Positions 32,215-42,567 of a DNA stretch of 64,000 nucleotides are shown here, one piece after another. The stretch covers positions 17,747,763 to 17,811,762 of the forward strand of contig OX463865.1 of the NCBI GenBank assembly GCA_949825065.1. The letters run 5' to 3'. The notes below the pieces were generated by a model that was given only the letters and a program-made list of their open reading frames with translations, was not told where the DNA came from and ran no database searches. The position numbers and the translations under genes were made by a program. The DNA is from Odontocerum albicorne (Eukaryota > Arthropoda > Insecta > Trichoptera > Odontoceridae). Every line of letters starts with the position of its first letter. Position 1 is the first letter of the stretch.

Positions 32215-32720
32215 TAGATATTACCTAAGTCATAGGTATCCTTATACCCCCGAATACTAGATGGAATAAATGCATGTGTCATTGGAGGGTTGTAGCACAG
32301 TGCAGGGTTCGAACTGACGAACTTCCGCACGGAAGTCCAGTGCGTTACTGCGCAGCCATGCTCCTCGGACTTCCATGCGGAAGGTCACTGGTTCAAACCC
32401 CACATTGTAGTACTCCCCTCGAATAACATAGGCATTTTTTCCGTCTAGTATTCGGGGATGTAAGGATACTTATGACTTCGGTCATATCAATTCTTTCATA
32501 AATGAGAAAAAAAACGTGCCGGTGTGCTCAGATCCTCTCATTTCGGCGTGCCCTCGGATCCAGCACAGTGATGTGGCCGGTGAGTTTGCTGGTGTGCAAC
32601 AATTCAATCACTTAAAGAGGAGAAAAAAAACTAAAACTCCTTGGCACAGCTTCACTTTCCAACTGAATGGACGTTGGAATGGCGAGGGGATCCTCGACTA
32701 CGAGGTCCAGCAACGAACAA
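32215..32720. mobile_element. SINE family B, inverted double copy
   Basis: One half (32215-32345) reads AGGTATCCTTATACCCCCGA ... GGGTTCGAACTGACGAACTT. The other half (32350-32500) is the inverse (GGACTTCCATGCGGAAGGTC ... TTCAAACCCCACATTGTAGT ... GTATTCGGGGATGTAAGGAT), so the tRNA-like ends meet back to back around 32350. The remainder (32505-32720) is the rest of family B, with CTTCACTTTCCAACTGAATG and GGATCCTCGACTACGAGG. Confidence 0.55.
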
Positions 32721-32889
32721 GTGACTAGAAAAGTGATGTTGTTTTACATACTGTATTAGCCTGACTATAAGGCGAGGTTTTCATTTAAAAAGGCGACACG
32801 TAAATGGGGGGGGTCGCCTTATATTCGAGTCACAAACATTGTATTGAGAGCGTTAAAAAGGCGTCATTGTTTACACATAGCCTGTGCAT

Positions 32890-33368
32890 TGTAATTAAAA
32901 GGAAAAGTATACCAAACGATTGTCAGACCCGCAATCCTCTATGGCTCCGAATGCTGGACGATGTATAACTCTTACTCTAGGCAACTAGAAACTGCTGAAA
33001 TACGCATGCTAAGATGGTCAGCTGGTGTGTCCCTAAGAGACAAAATAAAAAGCTCACGCATTCGTGGAAGCCTGGGTGCTACAGACATAAACAGCAAGAT
33101 GGAGGAGAGGCGATTAAGATGGGATGGGTACGTTGGACGCAGAGCACCCGATCAAATTGTGAACCAGGCATCTCCATGGATCTGCCTCGAATAACAACCA
33201 GAGGAAGACCAAAGAATTCATGGGTGGTGCAAAAAGATAACCTGATGCGGAGGCACGGCCTGGGGGACATAGTCCAAGACAGAAGAGCATACAACCTGAG
33301 GACGAGGAGAGCTGACCCCAACAGCGTTCGCAGACAATGAGTTGGGATGGAGCCAGGGAGAAGAAGAA
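32890..33368 (+). pseudogene. LINE family 3 C-terminus with GAA tail and target duplication
   Basis: Encodes KVYQTIVRPAILYGSECWT-like start (present as VYQTIVRPAILYGSECWTM), SYSRQLETAEIRMLRWSAGV, SLRDKIKSSRIRGSLGATDI, then in a shifted frame RGRPKNSWVVQKDNLMRRHG and RAYNLRTRRADPNSVRRQ. It ends in GGGAGAAGAAGAA. Identical GCCTGTGCAT at 32880-32889 and 33369-33378 is the target duplication. Related copies: 38995-39395, 43985-44462; a similar insertion is at 52792-53069. Confidence 0.85.
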
Positions 33369-33469
33369 GCCTGTGCATAGTCATTTCTGATAGTTTTTGA
33401 GGTTTTTTTTTTGTCCCGTGCTTCGTTTTGCATCTTTACTACTTAAAAAAACTCGAAACAGATTTTGTG

Positions 33470-34051
33470 ATCATTCCTGGTGGAATGACTTTGCAACTAC
33501 AAGTTTTGGATGTGGTTGCGAATAAGCCATTTAATGATAACTTAATAAAATAGTACTCAAACTGGTTGATATTAATGATAACTTAAAAAAATAGTACTCA
33601 AACTGGTTGATATTAATGATAACTTAAAAAAAATAGTACTCAAACTGGTTGACATTAATGATAACTTAAAAAAATAGTACTCAAACTGGTTGATATTAAT
33701 GATAACTTAAAAAAAAATAGTACTCAAACTGGTTGATATTAATGATAACTTAAAAAAAAATAGTACTCAAACTGGTTGATATTCACTGATTAAGCCCTTA
33801 CACCTACTGGAGAAATAAAAAAACCATCTGTCACTAATCTGTGTGAGTGGATTCTGCAGGCTTGGAATCAAATTTCCAATGAGACCATCATCAATGGATT
33901 TAAAAAATGTTGCATATCCAATAAAATGGACGGTGCAGAAGATGATATTTTGTGGGGAAATATGACTGAGGATTCCGAAGACGATAATATCACTGAAGAT
34001 GAGATGAGACTGATGCGGAGGATGCTGCCTATACCATATAGCCATATGTGA
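33470..34051 (+). pseudogene. Tigger-like DDE transposase C-terminal part, split by a minisatellite
   Basis: Before the repeats: IPGGMTLQLQVLDVVANKPF + NDNL. After them: ALTPTGEIKKPSVTNLCEWI, LQAWNQISNETIINGFKKCC, ISNKMDGAEDDILWGNMTED and EDEMRLMRRMLPIPYSHM before a stop (coding of the ALTPT part has a local frame problem). This is the usual C-terminus of a pogo/Tigger DDE transposase (PGG.T...QPLDV..NKPFK; W......I...SF..CGI.N..DG.EDD). The catalytic Asp upstream is not present. Confidence 0.8.
33520..33790 (+). repeat. About 43-bp minisatellite grown from transposase coding sequence, 6 copies
   Basis: Unit ACTCAAACTGGTTGATATTA + ATGATAACTTAAAAAAATAG + T, with A-run length variation. The unit equals the stretch that in Tigger-like genes encodes FNDNL.K.YSNWL, so the array arose by local duplication inside the transposase gene. 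Confidence 0.9.
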
Positions 34052-34197
34052 ATCTGCCTGATCTGATCAGCTACTGTAGTTGGACTTTTTTATTCCTTCT
34101 TTTCATGTTTAAACACGTACTTTACTATTTATTATCTGGGTACTTTGTTTTAATTAATATTTTTCATTAAACATTTTGCATTTTATTTTTCATAATA

Positions 34198-35156
34198 CGA
34201 GGCATATCCAGAAAGTAAGTGTACTGAATTTTTGTAGGTTACAATTTTTTTTATTTAAACAAAAAAATTACGTGGTCACCGTAGTACATATGTAAGCTAT
34301 TTTTCGACATAGTCGCCATTCCTCTCAATGCAGGTGGTGAAGCGGGGTATCAACTTTTTGATTCCTTCCTCGAAGTAGTTTCCCGCCAACCCCTCCGTCC
34401 ACTTCTCCACCATCTCCTTTACCTCCTCGTCGGTTGAAAACCTTTTTCCAGCCATGCACAGCTTCAGGGAGGTAAAGAGATAGTAATCTGAAGGTGCTAG
34501 GTCAGGGGAATGCGCGGGATGATTCAGGACATCCCATTTAAACGAGGCGAGCAGTTCCTTCGTGGCGTTGGCCGTGTGTGGTCTGGCATTGTCGTGCAGC
34601 AGGCAGACTCCCTTTGTTAGCATGCCTCTCCTCTTGTTCTGGATCGCCCTCCGCAATTTTTTTAGGGTCTCACAGTATCTTGCAGAGTTGATGGTATCCC
34701 CTTGAGGCATATATTCCATTAAAATTATGCCTTGACAGTCCCAAAACACGGATGCCATGATTTTCTTGGCTGAAATTGTGGTTTTGAACTTTTTGGCGGA
34801 GGGTGAAGAGGTGTGACGTGACCGTTTTTAAACTCGCGACACCACTTGTACACACTCGTACGATTCATAGCTTTATCACCATATGCAGTTTTTACCTCAT
34901 TATAAACCTCAACCGGAGGTTTTCCCTTCCAAACGAGATAACGGATGACGCCACGTATTTCGCACTTGGCGGGAGATTGGGTTGACATTTTTCACGAAAC
35001 GTGTTGTCGCGTCGACACTTCTCAACGTACTGACCTCGAACCGGTCTCGTTGTGGAGGGGAAGGGTCAGGCTACACGGAAGTGTAGCCAACATGTCGAAA
35101 ATAAAATCCATACGGTCGTGAGAGCCTCAGTACACTTACTTTCTGGATACGCATAG
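34198..35156 (-). mobile_element. mariner element (lineage M1, copy 2), 959 bp
   Basis: Inverted ends with ATCCAGAAAGTAAGTGTACT / complement, TA flanks (34196-34197, 35157-35158). It keeps the N-terminal helix-turn-helix and the last two catalytic blocks but has lost the segment in between. Inserted within the Tigger-like element 32751-35255. Confidence 0.9.
34297..34988 (-). pseudogene. mariner M1 transposase copy 2, first catalytic block deleted
   Basis: N-terminus 34988 downward: MSTQSPAKCEIRGVIRYLVW, KGKPPVEVYNEVKTAYGDKA, MNRTSVYKWCREFKNG, a mariner helix-turn-helix. A deletion near 34820 removes the second HTH and the first catalytic Asp and changes the frame. The rest (34758-34297) has ASVFWDCQGIILMEYMPQGD, LLHDNARPHTANATKELLAS and NHPAHSPDLAPSDYYLF, so the second and third Asp are intact. 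It ends CIERNGDYVEK. Confidence 0.9.
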
Positions 35157-35469
35157 TATTATAAAGGTGTGGAAAATGTTTTTTTCTCCAAAAAGCAGAT
35201 TAAAAAAGAGGGCTCGCCTTATAATCAGGGTCGCCCTATAGTCGGGCCAATATGGTATATAAGACGTTTCTGGTTCCTTCTGAGAATCATCATTTTGAAT
35301 ATGCTCCAATCACGGACTAAAAATACACTTCCATTTGCCTTGACCTTATGTTCGCAATGACTAACGCAATTGTTAAATTGTTCCTTTATGGGTTATTGCA
35401 ATTTTGTCATTACCTTCTGACGTACTGGATGATTGGATAGTAATTGGGTATTGTTATCATGCGGATGGG

Positions 35470-35640
35470 AATGTGTGCAGATCGGTGTATGCTGTTGACA
35501 TCGTAGTATTAGCGGAGAGTGAAGATGGATTGTAGAGTTCGATAAGTAAATTGTACGAGAGGTGCGAAGATCTGAGAATTAATGTTTCAAACTCCAAAGG
35601 CATTGCGATAGAAAAGTGTGAAGGGAAAAGTAAATGTATT
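35470..35640 (+). pseudogene. LINE reverse transcriptase palm fragment
   Basis: Reads VYAVDIVVLAESEDGL, stop, SSISKLYERCEDLRINVSNS + KGIAIEKCEG. The YA.D followed by hydrophobics and LAE is the RT active-site box (YADD in active enzymes), here with Val in place of the first Asp. 35260-35470 is unassigned. Confidence 0.7.
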
Positions 35641-35865
35641 TCTAAACAAAGTAAATTTCTAAACAAAGAAAAGTAAATTTCTAAACAAAGAAAAGTGAAT
35701 TACTAAACAAAGAAAAGTTAATTTCTAAACAAAGAAAAGTAAATTACTAAACAAAGAAAAGTAAATTACTAAACAAAGAAAAGTAAATTACTAAACAAAG
35801 AAAAGTAAATTACTAAACAAAGAAAAGTAAATTACTAAACAAAGAAAAGTAAATTTCTAAACATA
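35640..35865 (+). repeat. 22-bp minisatellite, about 10 copies
   Basis: Unit CTAAACAAAGAAAAGTAAAT + TA (or TT). It starts inside the LINE fragment just upstream, whose sequence AAAAGTAAATGTATTTCTAAAC seeds it. Confidence 0.9.
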
Positions 35866-35939
35866 TGCAGATCCAGGAAATCATGTAATCTAACGGCCAT
35901 ATCCTATCCTAACGCTCAACCTGTTTTATTTGGTTTTTT

Positions 35940-36220
35940 TTTTTAAATAATATTTATATCCCAATAATATTGGGTTTGAATCCTCCTTGAGGAGAGTCTG
36001 CCCTCTAATCGGGGCTATACAAATTATATTTTTTTTATTATTATTAGCCCTGCACCCGGGAGACAACTGTCTGCCTAGCCCACCCTCTTGCTACCCCACT
36101 GCAACTCGCATCGTTATTGTAATCGCAGCCTCTTTTTTTTTTATCAATTCGTATTTACACTTTTGGATTATATTGTATAATCGTTACCGACTTATTTAAT
36201 TATTGCAATTATTCGTTATT
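35940..36220. other. Degraded tRNA-related repeat and AT-rich DNA
   Basis: TTGGGTTTGAATCCTCCTTG + AGGAGAGTCTGCCCTCTAAT matches (with changes) 1402-1470 and 45430-45500, an old dispersed repeat. Nothing else seen. Confidence 0.4.
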
Positions 36221-36224
36221 ATAT

Positions 36225-36775
36225 AATATACTTACAAACGATAAGTACCATATCTTTTGAACGATAAAATGCACTGTACCATAAGATGGACACAAATTTA
36301 TGAAACATTATATTATATAAAATACTTACAAACTATATGTACCGAATTCTTTTGAACAATAAAAGACACCAAACCATAAGATGGACCCAAATTTATGAAA
36401 CATGAGTTTGTATAAAATACTTACAAACGATAAGTACCGTATCTTTTGAACAATAAAACACACCAAACCATAAGATTGACCCAAATTTATGAAACATGAG
36501 TTTGTATAAAATACTTACAAACGATAAGTACCGTATCTTTTGAACAATAAAACATACCAAACCATAAGATGGACCCAAATTTATGAAACATGAGTTTATA
36601 TAAAATACTTACAAACGATAAGTACCGTATCTTTTGAACAATAAAACACACCAAACCATAAGATGGACCCAAATTTATGAAACATGAGTTTATATAAAAT
36701 ACTTACAAACGATAAGTACCGTATCTTTTGAACAATAAAACACACCAAACCATAAGATGGACCCAAATTATTAGA
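36225..36775. repeat. 94-bp tandem repeat, about 6 copies
   Basis: Unit includes AAATACTTACAAACGATAAG, TACCGTATCTTTTGAACAAT and CATAAGATGGACCCAAATTT. The inner copies are nearly identical; the first two are diverged (AACTATATGTACCGAATTC). Confidence 0.9.
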
Positions 36776-36944
36776 TTATATAACTGTTTGTTTCTCACAC
36801 GTCTAAGAGACCATCAGCACAATATCAAATGGCTCTCCACCCTCCACGGTCCTGAGCCACCTGCTCCCATTCCTCAGGCTCTCGCTAACTGTCGCATTTT
36901 CTCTGCCTACCAACCCATCGCTTGCCCACTACTTCCCCGTAGAA

Positions 36945-37035
36945 GACAACGGTATAAACCCACTGGTTTCAAGGTTTTTGCCTCATCATCGGGGAGCACA
37001 AATAAGACTGAATTATGTTTGAACTGGTGCCGATA
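36945..37035 (-). mobile_element. Penelope-like end fragment
   Basis: AACGGTATAAACCCACTGGT + TTCAAGGTTTTTGCCTCATC and ATTATGTTTGAACTGGTGCC. The preceding 36776-36944 is C-rich (CCACCTGCTCCCATTCC), probably from the same element's upstream part; 37036-37595 is unassigned. Confidence 0.5.
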
Positions 37036-37599
37036 TTTATTTATTTAATTAACGACACAACAGTGTATTTTATATACAAATGAACATGTGACAGGTTATA
37101 CAAGTACTTAAAATTATTGACAAAAAATACAAAACTTTATCTCAAACTAACATGTACAGGAGATACAAAAGCAGTAGTAATAATAAATTACAAAGTCATT
37201 GTTAATTATTTAATATTAGTGTGTATATTTAAATTCAATATATGTATGTATACCACAAAATATTACCAAACTTCACCAAGCAGACTTACGTAATTGTCCA
37301 AGACTTATTTTATAGTGGTAAAGAACGCAGATTTGTTTTTAGTGGAACAACGCTTACATATACACACGCATTTAACGACAAAAGTTCGGATTGCGGATTG
37401 TGGGTGGAGGGAGGCAGGAGACAACTTTAGCAAGCAGCGGTGAAATTTTAAATATTGCAACACCAAATATTCTACGTAAAGCACGCATTTTTACCGCATT
37501 TATTGTACTATTATCACTCTCTTACAGTGCCTGGACTTAACTTCCATATATCAAGGGTTGGCACCTGCACACCACTATGCAAAATATTTGTGCCATCAT

Positions 37600-37830
37600 T
37601 TCACCATCTTGCTTTTATCAAAGGAGTCATTGTGTTGTGTTACTGTTTCATTATATTTCACCATCTTGCTTGTATCAAAGGAGTCATTGTGTTGTGTTAC
37701 TGTTTCATTATATTTCACCATCTTGCTTGTATCAAAGGAGTCATTGTGTTGTGTTACTGTTTCATTATATTTCACCATCTTGCTTGTATCAAAGGAGTCA
37801 TTCTATTGTGTTACTGTTTCATTATGTTCA
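37600..37830 (+). repeat. 57-bp tandem repeat, 4 copies
   Basis: Unit CACCATCTTGCTTGTATCAA + AGGAGTCATTGTGTTGTGTT + ACTGTTTCATTATATTT. 57 is 19 codons, so frames stay open through the array, but no homology or start supports a gene. Confidence 0.9.
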
Positions 37831-37924
37831 TTTATTTAATTAACGACACAACAGTGTCTTTTATATATAAATGAACACATGACAAGTTAATATACAGTAC
37901 TAACCGGCGGGCTTATTGTCACGT

Positions 37925-38215
37925 GGCAATCTCTTCTTATTACCACATGGCAATGTCTTCCACATGGCAATATCTTCCACATGGCAATATCTTCCACATG
38001 GCAATGTCTTCCACATGGCAATGTCTTCCACATGGCAATATCTTCCACATGGCAATGTCTTCCACATGGCAATGTCTTCCACATGGCAATGTTTTCCACA
38101 TGGCAATATCTTCCACATGGCAATCTCTTCCACGTGGCAATGTCTTCCACATGGCAATATCTTCCACATGGCACTCTCTTCCACATGGCAATGTCTTCCA
38201 CATGGCAAGGTCTTA
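37925..38215 (+). repeat. 17-bp minisatellite, about 17 copies, seeded by a SINE/LINE tail
   Basis: Unit CACATGGCAATGTCTTC with A/G/C variants (ATATC, CTCTC). The array begins GGCGGGCTTATTGTCACGTG + GCAATCTCTTC, which is the complement of the tail of SINE family A (GAAGAGATTGCCACATGGCA, then ATAAGCCCGCC). A 17-bp slice of that tail was amplified. Confidence 0.85.
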
Positions 38216-38994
38216 AGTGAAAATCAGACTGGAATTATTTGGCCATGGGCTGGAAGACGGGTACCTTGCCATCTAAGTCAGGGATGTCAGAATATTATTC
38301 CACTTAGATTATTTTCATTGGCCTCATTTATTTTCTTGATATTTATTGACCTCATTTATCATTTCAAATAAACATTAGAGCACTAAACCGCTTTCTTAAA
38401 ATATATCTATACAATAAATAACAGTAAACACTCAATTATCTGGAGTGGTAGCGAAAAAGATTCCGGATAATCTTTGATTTAAAATACAACAGAAAAGAAG
38501 TTTGTTTTTTTTCTCCCTCTGTTCATTTTTCAACAAATGGTGCTAAGCGGATTTGGCAACATTAGCTCGGAGATGTAAAATTGATAACGCGACTCGAAAA
38601 TTTGCCAAAACATATTAAAAAGTCAATAAAAATACACATAAAAATAGAGCATCACGGCTATTTGATACGAATATCACGGCTATATGATACGAACATCACG
38701 GCTATACGACACGAAAATACAAAAACAACACAGGTATAAACAACAAAAATAGTCGATAATAAATCAAAATGTAATTTAAATTTACAATTTGACGTAATTT
38801 ATTTATTTATTTTATTTTACATTTGGTAGTTTCGAGTGAATTGAACATTAAATAACAATAAAATAAAAAGTCTAAATATAACATAATGACAAAAGGATCA
38901 ATGTCACTCAAGTCTCCCTGTGAAGTGACTCTGTTATACCTACATATTTTATTAAGGAGTTTATTTCTCAATTTATCTATGGAGATGTGAAAGA
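38216..38994. other. Unassigned AT-rich DNA
   Basis: Contains CAGTAAACACTCAATTATCT + GGAGTGG at 38428, reminiscent of a pogo-like end, without a partner, and a 26-bp triplicate (ATCACGGCTATATGATACGA) at 38645-38720. No gene. Confidence 0.3.
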
Positions 38995-39395
38995 TATGTG
39001 TCCCTAAGAGACAAAATAAAAGATATGTGTCCCTAAGAGACAAAATAAAAGATATGTGTCCCTAAGAGACGAAATAAAAAGCTCACGCATTCGTGGAAGC
39101 CTAGGTGTTACAGACATCAACAGCAAGATGGAGGAGAGGCGATTGAGATGGTATGGGCACGTTGGACGCAGAGCACACCCGATCACATTGTGAACCAGGC
39201 AATCTCCATGGATCTTCCTCGAATAACAACCAGAGGAAGACCAAAGAATTCATGGGTGGTGCAAAAAGATAACCTGATGCGGAGGCACGGCCTGGGGGAC
39301 GTAGTCCGGGACAGAAGAGCATACGACCTGAGGACGAGGAGAGCTGACCCCGACAGTCTTCGCAGACAGTGAGTTGGGATGGAGCCAGGGAGAAG
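38995..39395 (+). pseudogene. LINE family 3 C-terminus
   Basis: A 28-29-bp segment (ATGTGTCCCTAAGAGACAAA + ATAAAAG) is triplicated at the start. Then SSRIRGSLGVTDINSKMEER, RLRWYGHVGRRAHP with a frame slip, MDLPRITTRGRPKNSWVVQK, DNLMRRHGLGDVVRDRRAYD, LRTRRADPDSLRRQ and stop, then GGGAGAAGA. Close to 32890-33368. Confidence 0.8.
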
Positions 39396-39414
39396 ATGTG
39401 GAAGATATGAATAT

Positions 39415-39660
39415 CACAAAATTCATTCAACAAGGTTATTCCACGTGCGACACCGTCGTTGTTGCTGGGCCTCGTAGTCGAGGATTCAATCGCCATACCA
39501 ATGTCAATTTAGCTGAAAGGCGAAACTGTGCCGTGGAGTTTGTTTTTTTTTAAGTGAGTGAACCGTTGCATACCAGCAAACTCACCAACCACACCGTTGT
39601 ATTAGATCCGATGGCACACCTGAAGCGAGACAATCAGGGCACACTGGCATGTTTTTTTTT
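39415..39660. mobile_element. SINE family B fragment
   Basis: AACCGTTGCATACCAGCAAA + CTCACC and AGCGAGACAATCAGGGCACA + CTGGCATG match family B. The part before it (GGGCCTCGTAGTCGAGGATT + CAATCGCCAT) is its other end in inverse orientation. Confidence 0.5.
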
Positions 39661-39889
39661 TTTTTTAAAGAATAGATATTTAATAATATAATACTGCTAA
39701 CTATTTCAATGTATTGTGTCGTAGTTTTTTTATGTGTGAACATCATTTCCCATTTGTCATTTTTAGTTTTATAAAATTTGGACTCCTTTGAGGCTTTTCT
39801 TTTTCCTCGTTCTTGCTGACAGTTAACCCGAGGTGGTATATGTGGGTTTACTTTCTATTTTGTTTTCCGCCATACGTTTTTGTTTTTTT

Positions 39890-40300
39890 TTATCTAGATA
39901 GGTGTGGGCTGAAAGCCCCCCGATGTCCTTGCGGTCGGGCTCGCCCTACATTAGTGGGGTGTATCTCGGCCGGGGAAATGTTTGTGGGTTGAGCCCGGAC
40001 CTTTTAAAGTCTTCTCTCTTCAATGTATTATATTTTTCTGCCATCTATTTATTTTCTGTGTTTTTTTTTCTTCTTCTTATTCTACATGTGCAAGGGTGTG
40101 GGCTGAAAAACATCTGGTGTCCCCGTGGCTGGGATCGCCCTATATTAGTGGGGTGTATCTTGGCCGAGGGGATGTTATTAGAGGAGCCCAGACCTTTCGA
40201 TAGCTTCTGTCTTTAATGTATTCTCTGCAATTTATGTGTTCTTGAAATATATATTTAAATATTATTATGTACATACTATGTTGCTATCAATAAACCTATA
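39890..40300 (+). repeat. Dispersed repeat family G, dimer
   Basis: Same two-unit structure as 18985-19400, including GGGGTGTATCTCGGCCGGGG, GGGGTGTATCTTGGCCGAGG and the closing TATGTTGCTATCAATAAACC. 39661-39889 is unassigned and includes a T-rich lead-in shared with the other dimer. Confidence 0.6.
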
Positions 40301-40359
40301 TTTTGTAATTTATTTTTATCAAACACTGTTTATTCCAATTTTCCACTTTAAAAAAAAAA

Positions 40360-42352
40360 AAAAGTGGACTAAACAGTGTTTGATAAAACAAATTACAATG
40401 TCTTTAAACCTCCACAATGTTAATGCCTTAACTATAAACAACAAACCTATATTTATTTATTTATATGAGCAAAGTCATTTGTATCCTTATATCCACGAAT
40501 ACTAGGAAAAAAAAAAGTGGACTAAACAGTGTTTGATAAAAACACATTACAATGTCTTTAAACCTCCACAATGTTAATGCCTTAACTATAAACAACAAAC
40601 CTTTATTTATTTATTTATATGAGCAAAGTCATTTGTATCCTTATATCCACGAATACTAGGAATAAAAAAAGTGGACTAAACAGTGTTTGATAAAAACAAA
40701 TTACAATGTCTTTAAACCTCCACAATGTTAATGCCTTAACTATAAACAACAAACCTATATTTATTTATTTATATGAGCAAAGTCATTTGTATCCTTATAT
40801 CCACGAATACTAGGAATAAAAAAAGTGGACTAAACAGTGTTTGATAAAAAAAATAACAATGTCTTTAAACCTCCACAATGTTAATGCCTTAACTATAAAC
40901 AACAAACCTATATTTATTTATTTATATGAGCAAAGTCATTTGTATCCTTATATCCACGAATACTAGGAAAAAAAAAGTGGACTAAACAGTGTTTGATAAA
41001 AACACATTACAATGTCTTTAAACCTCCACAATGTTAATGCCTTAACTATAAACAACAAACCTTTATTTATTTATTTATATGAGCAAAGTCATTTGTATCC
41101 TTATATCCACGAATACTAGGAATAAAAAAAGTGGACTAAACAGTGTTTGATAAAAACAAATTACAATGTCTTTAAACCTCCACAATGTTAATGCCTTAAC
41201 TATAAACAACAAACCTATATTTATTTATTTATATGAGCAAAGTCATTTGTATCCTTATATCCACGAATACTAGGAATAAAAAAAGTGGACTAAACAGTGT
41301 TTGATAAAAACAAATAACAATGTCTTTAAACCTCCACAATGTTAATGCCTTAACTATAAACAACAAACCTATATTTATTTATTTATATGAGCAAAGTCAT
41401 TTGTATCCTTATATCCACGAATACTAGGAAAAAAAAAAGTGGACTAAACAGTGTTTGATAAAAACACATTACAATGTCTTTAAACCTCCACAATGTTAAT
41501 GCCTTAACTATAAACAACAAACCTTTATTTATTTATTTATATGAGCAAAGTCATTTGTATCCTTATATCCACGAATAGTAGGAATAAAAAAAGTGGACTA
41601 AACAGTGTTTGATAAAAACAAATTACAATGTCTTTAAACCTCCACAATGTTAATGCCTTAACTATAAACAACAAACCTATATTTATTTATTTATATGAGC
41701 AAAGTCATTTGTATCCTTATATCCACGAATACTAGGAATAAAAAAAGTGGACTAAACAGTGTTTGATAAAAACAAATAACAATGTCTTTAAACCTCCACA
41801 ATGTTAATGCCTTAACTATAAACAACAAACCTATATTTATTTATTTATATGAGCAAAGTCATTTGTATCCTTATATCCACGAATACTAGGAAAAAAAAAA
41901 AAAGTGGACTAAACAGTGTTTGATAATAACAAATTACAATGTCTTTAAACCTCCACAATTTTAATGCCTTAACTATAAACAACAAACCTATATTTATTTA
42001 TTTATATGAGCAAAGTCATTTGTATCCTTATATCCACGAATACTAGGAAAAAAAAAGTGGACTAAACAGTGTTTGATAAAAACAAATTACAATGTCTTTA
42101 AACCTCCACAATGTTAATGCCTTAACTATAAACAACAAACCTATATTTATTTATTTATATGAGCAAAGTCATTTGTATCCTTATATCCACGAATACTAGG
42201 AAAAAAAAAAGTGGACTAAACAGTGTTTGATAAAAACAAATTACAATGTCTTTAAACCTCCACAATGTTAATGCCTTAACTGTAAACAACAAACCTATAT
42301 TTATTTATTTATATGAACAAAGTCATTTGTATCCTTATATCCACGAATACTA
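40360..42352. repeat. 154-bp tandem array, 13 copies, with three-unit higher-order pattern
   Basis: Each unit joins the tip of the Penelope-like family (AAGTGGACTAAACAGTGTTT ... CTCCACAATGTTAATGCCTT ... CTATAAACAACAAACC) to a SINE family B piece (CATTTGTATCCTTATATCCA + CGAATACTAGGAA). Units 2-10 follow the pattern CACATTAC, CAAATTAC, CAAATAAC (or AAAATAAC) three times. The first type also carries AACCTTTATTT, giving a higher-order period of about 460 bp. Units 11-13 are CAAATTAC type. Confidence 0.9.
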
Positions 42353-42567
42353 AAAAAATATATCTGTGACATTCGAGGGGAGTAGCACAGATTGCGACTA
42401 ATGATGCTCTTAATAGCTCAGTTTTCAACTACGGCACCAAAGACAATCTTAATTCACGATGGCATAAATAATTATCCGATACATTAAACAAAAGCCTGTA
42501 TATAACATTTTTTTCTTCACACTTTTCTATTACCATTACTTTGAATCTTGCAAAATTATTTCTCAGA

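Larger units (their letters stand above)
32751..35255 (+). mobile_element. Tigger/pogo-like DNA transposon, nested with LINE, minisatellite and mariner
   Basis: Left end CTGTATTAGCCTGACTATAA + GGCGA and right end TCGCCCTATAGTCGGGCCAA + TATGG are inverted repeats (about 20 of 25 bp), TA on both flanks (32749-32750, 35256-35257). Inside are a LINE insertion (32890-33368), the end of a CENP-B-like DDE transposase (about 33470-34051) interrupted by a minisatellite, and a mariner (34198-35156). Removing the nested pieces leaves a plausible pogo-like element. Confidence 0.75.

Noticed and set aside
37925..38215. CRISPR-like look of short regular repeats
   Set aside because: Units are contiguous with no unique spacers, in a eukaryotic genome; it is a minisatellite derived from a SINE tail.
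37455..38371. Repetitive frames over the 57-bp and 17-bp arrays on both strands
   Set aside because: Open only because the units happen to lack stops; no homology, and open in several frames at once.
38428..38470. CAGTAAACACTCAATTATCT as a pogo-like terminus
   Set aside because: No partner end, TA duplication or coding remnant found nearby.
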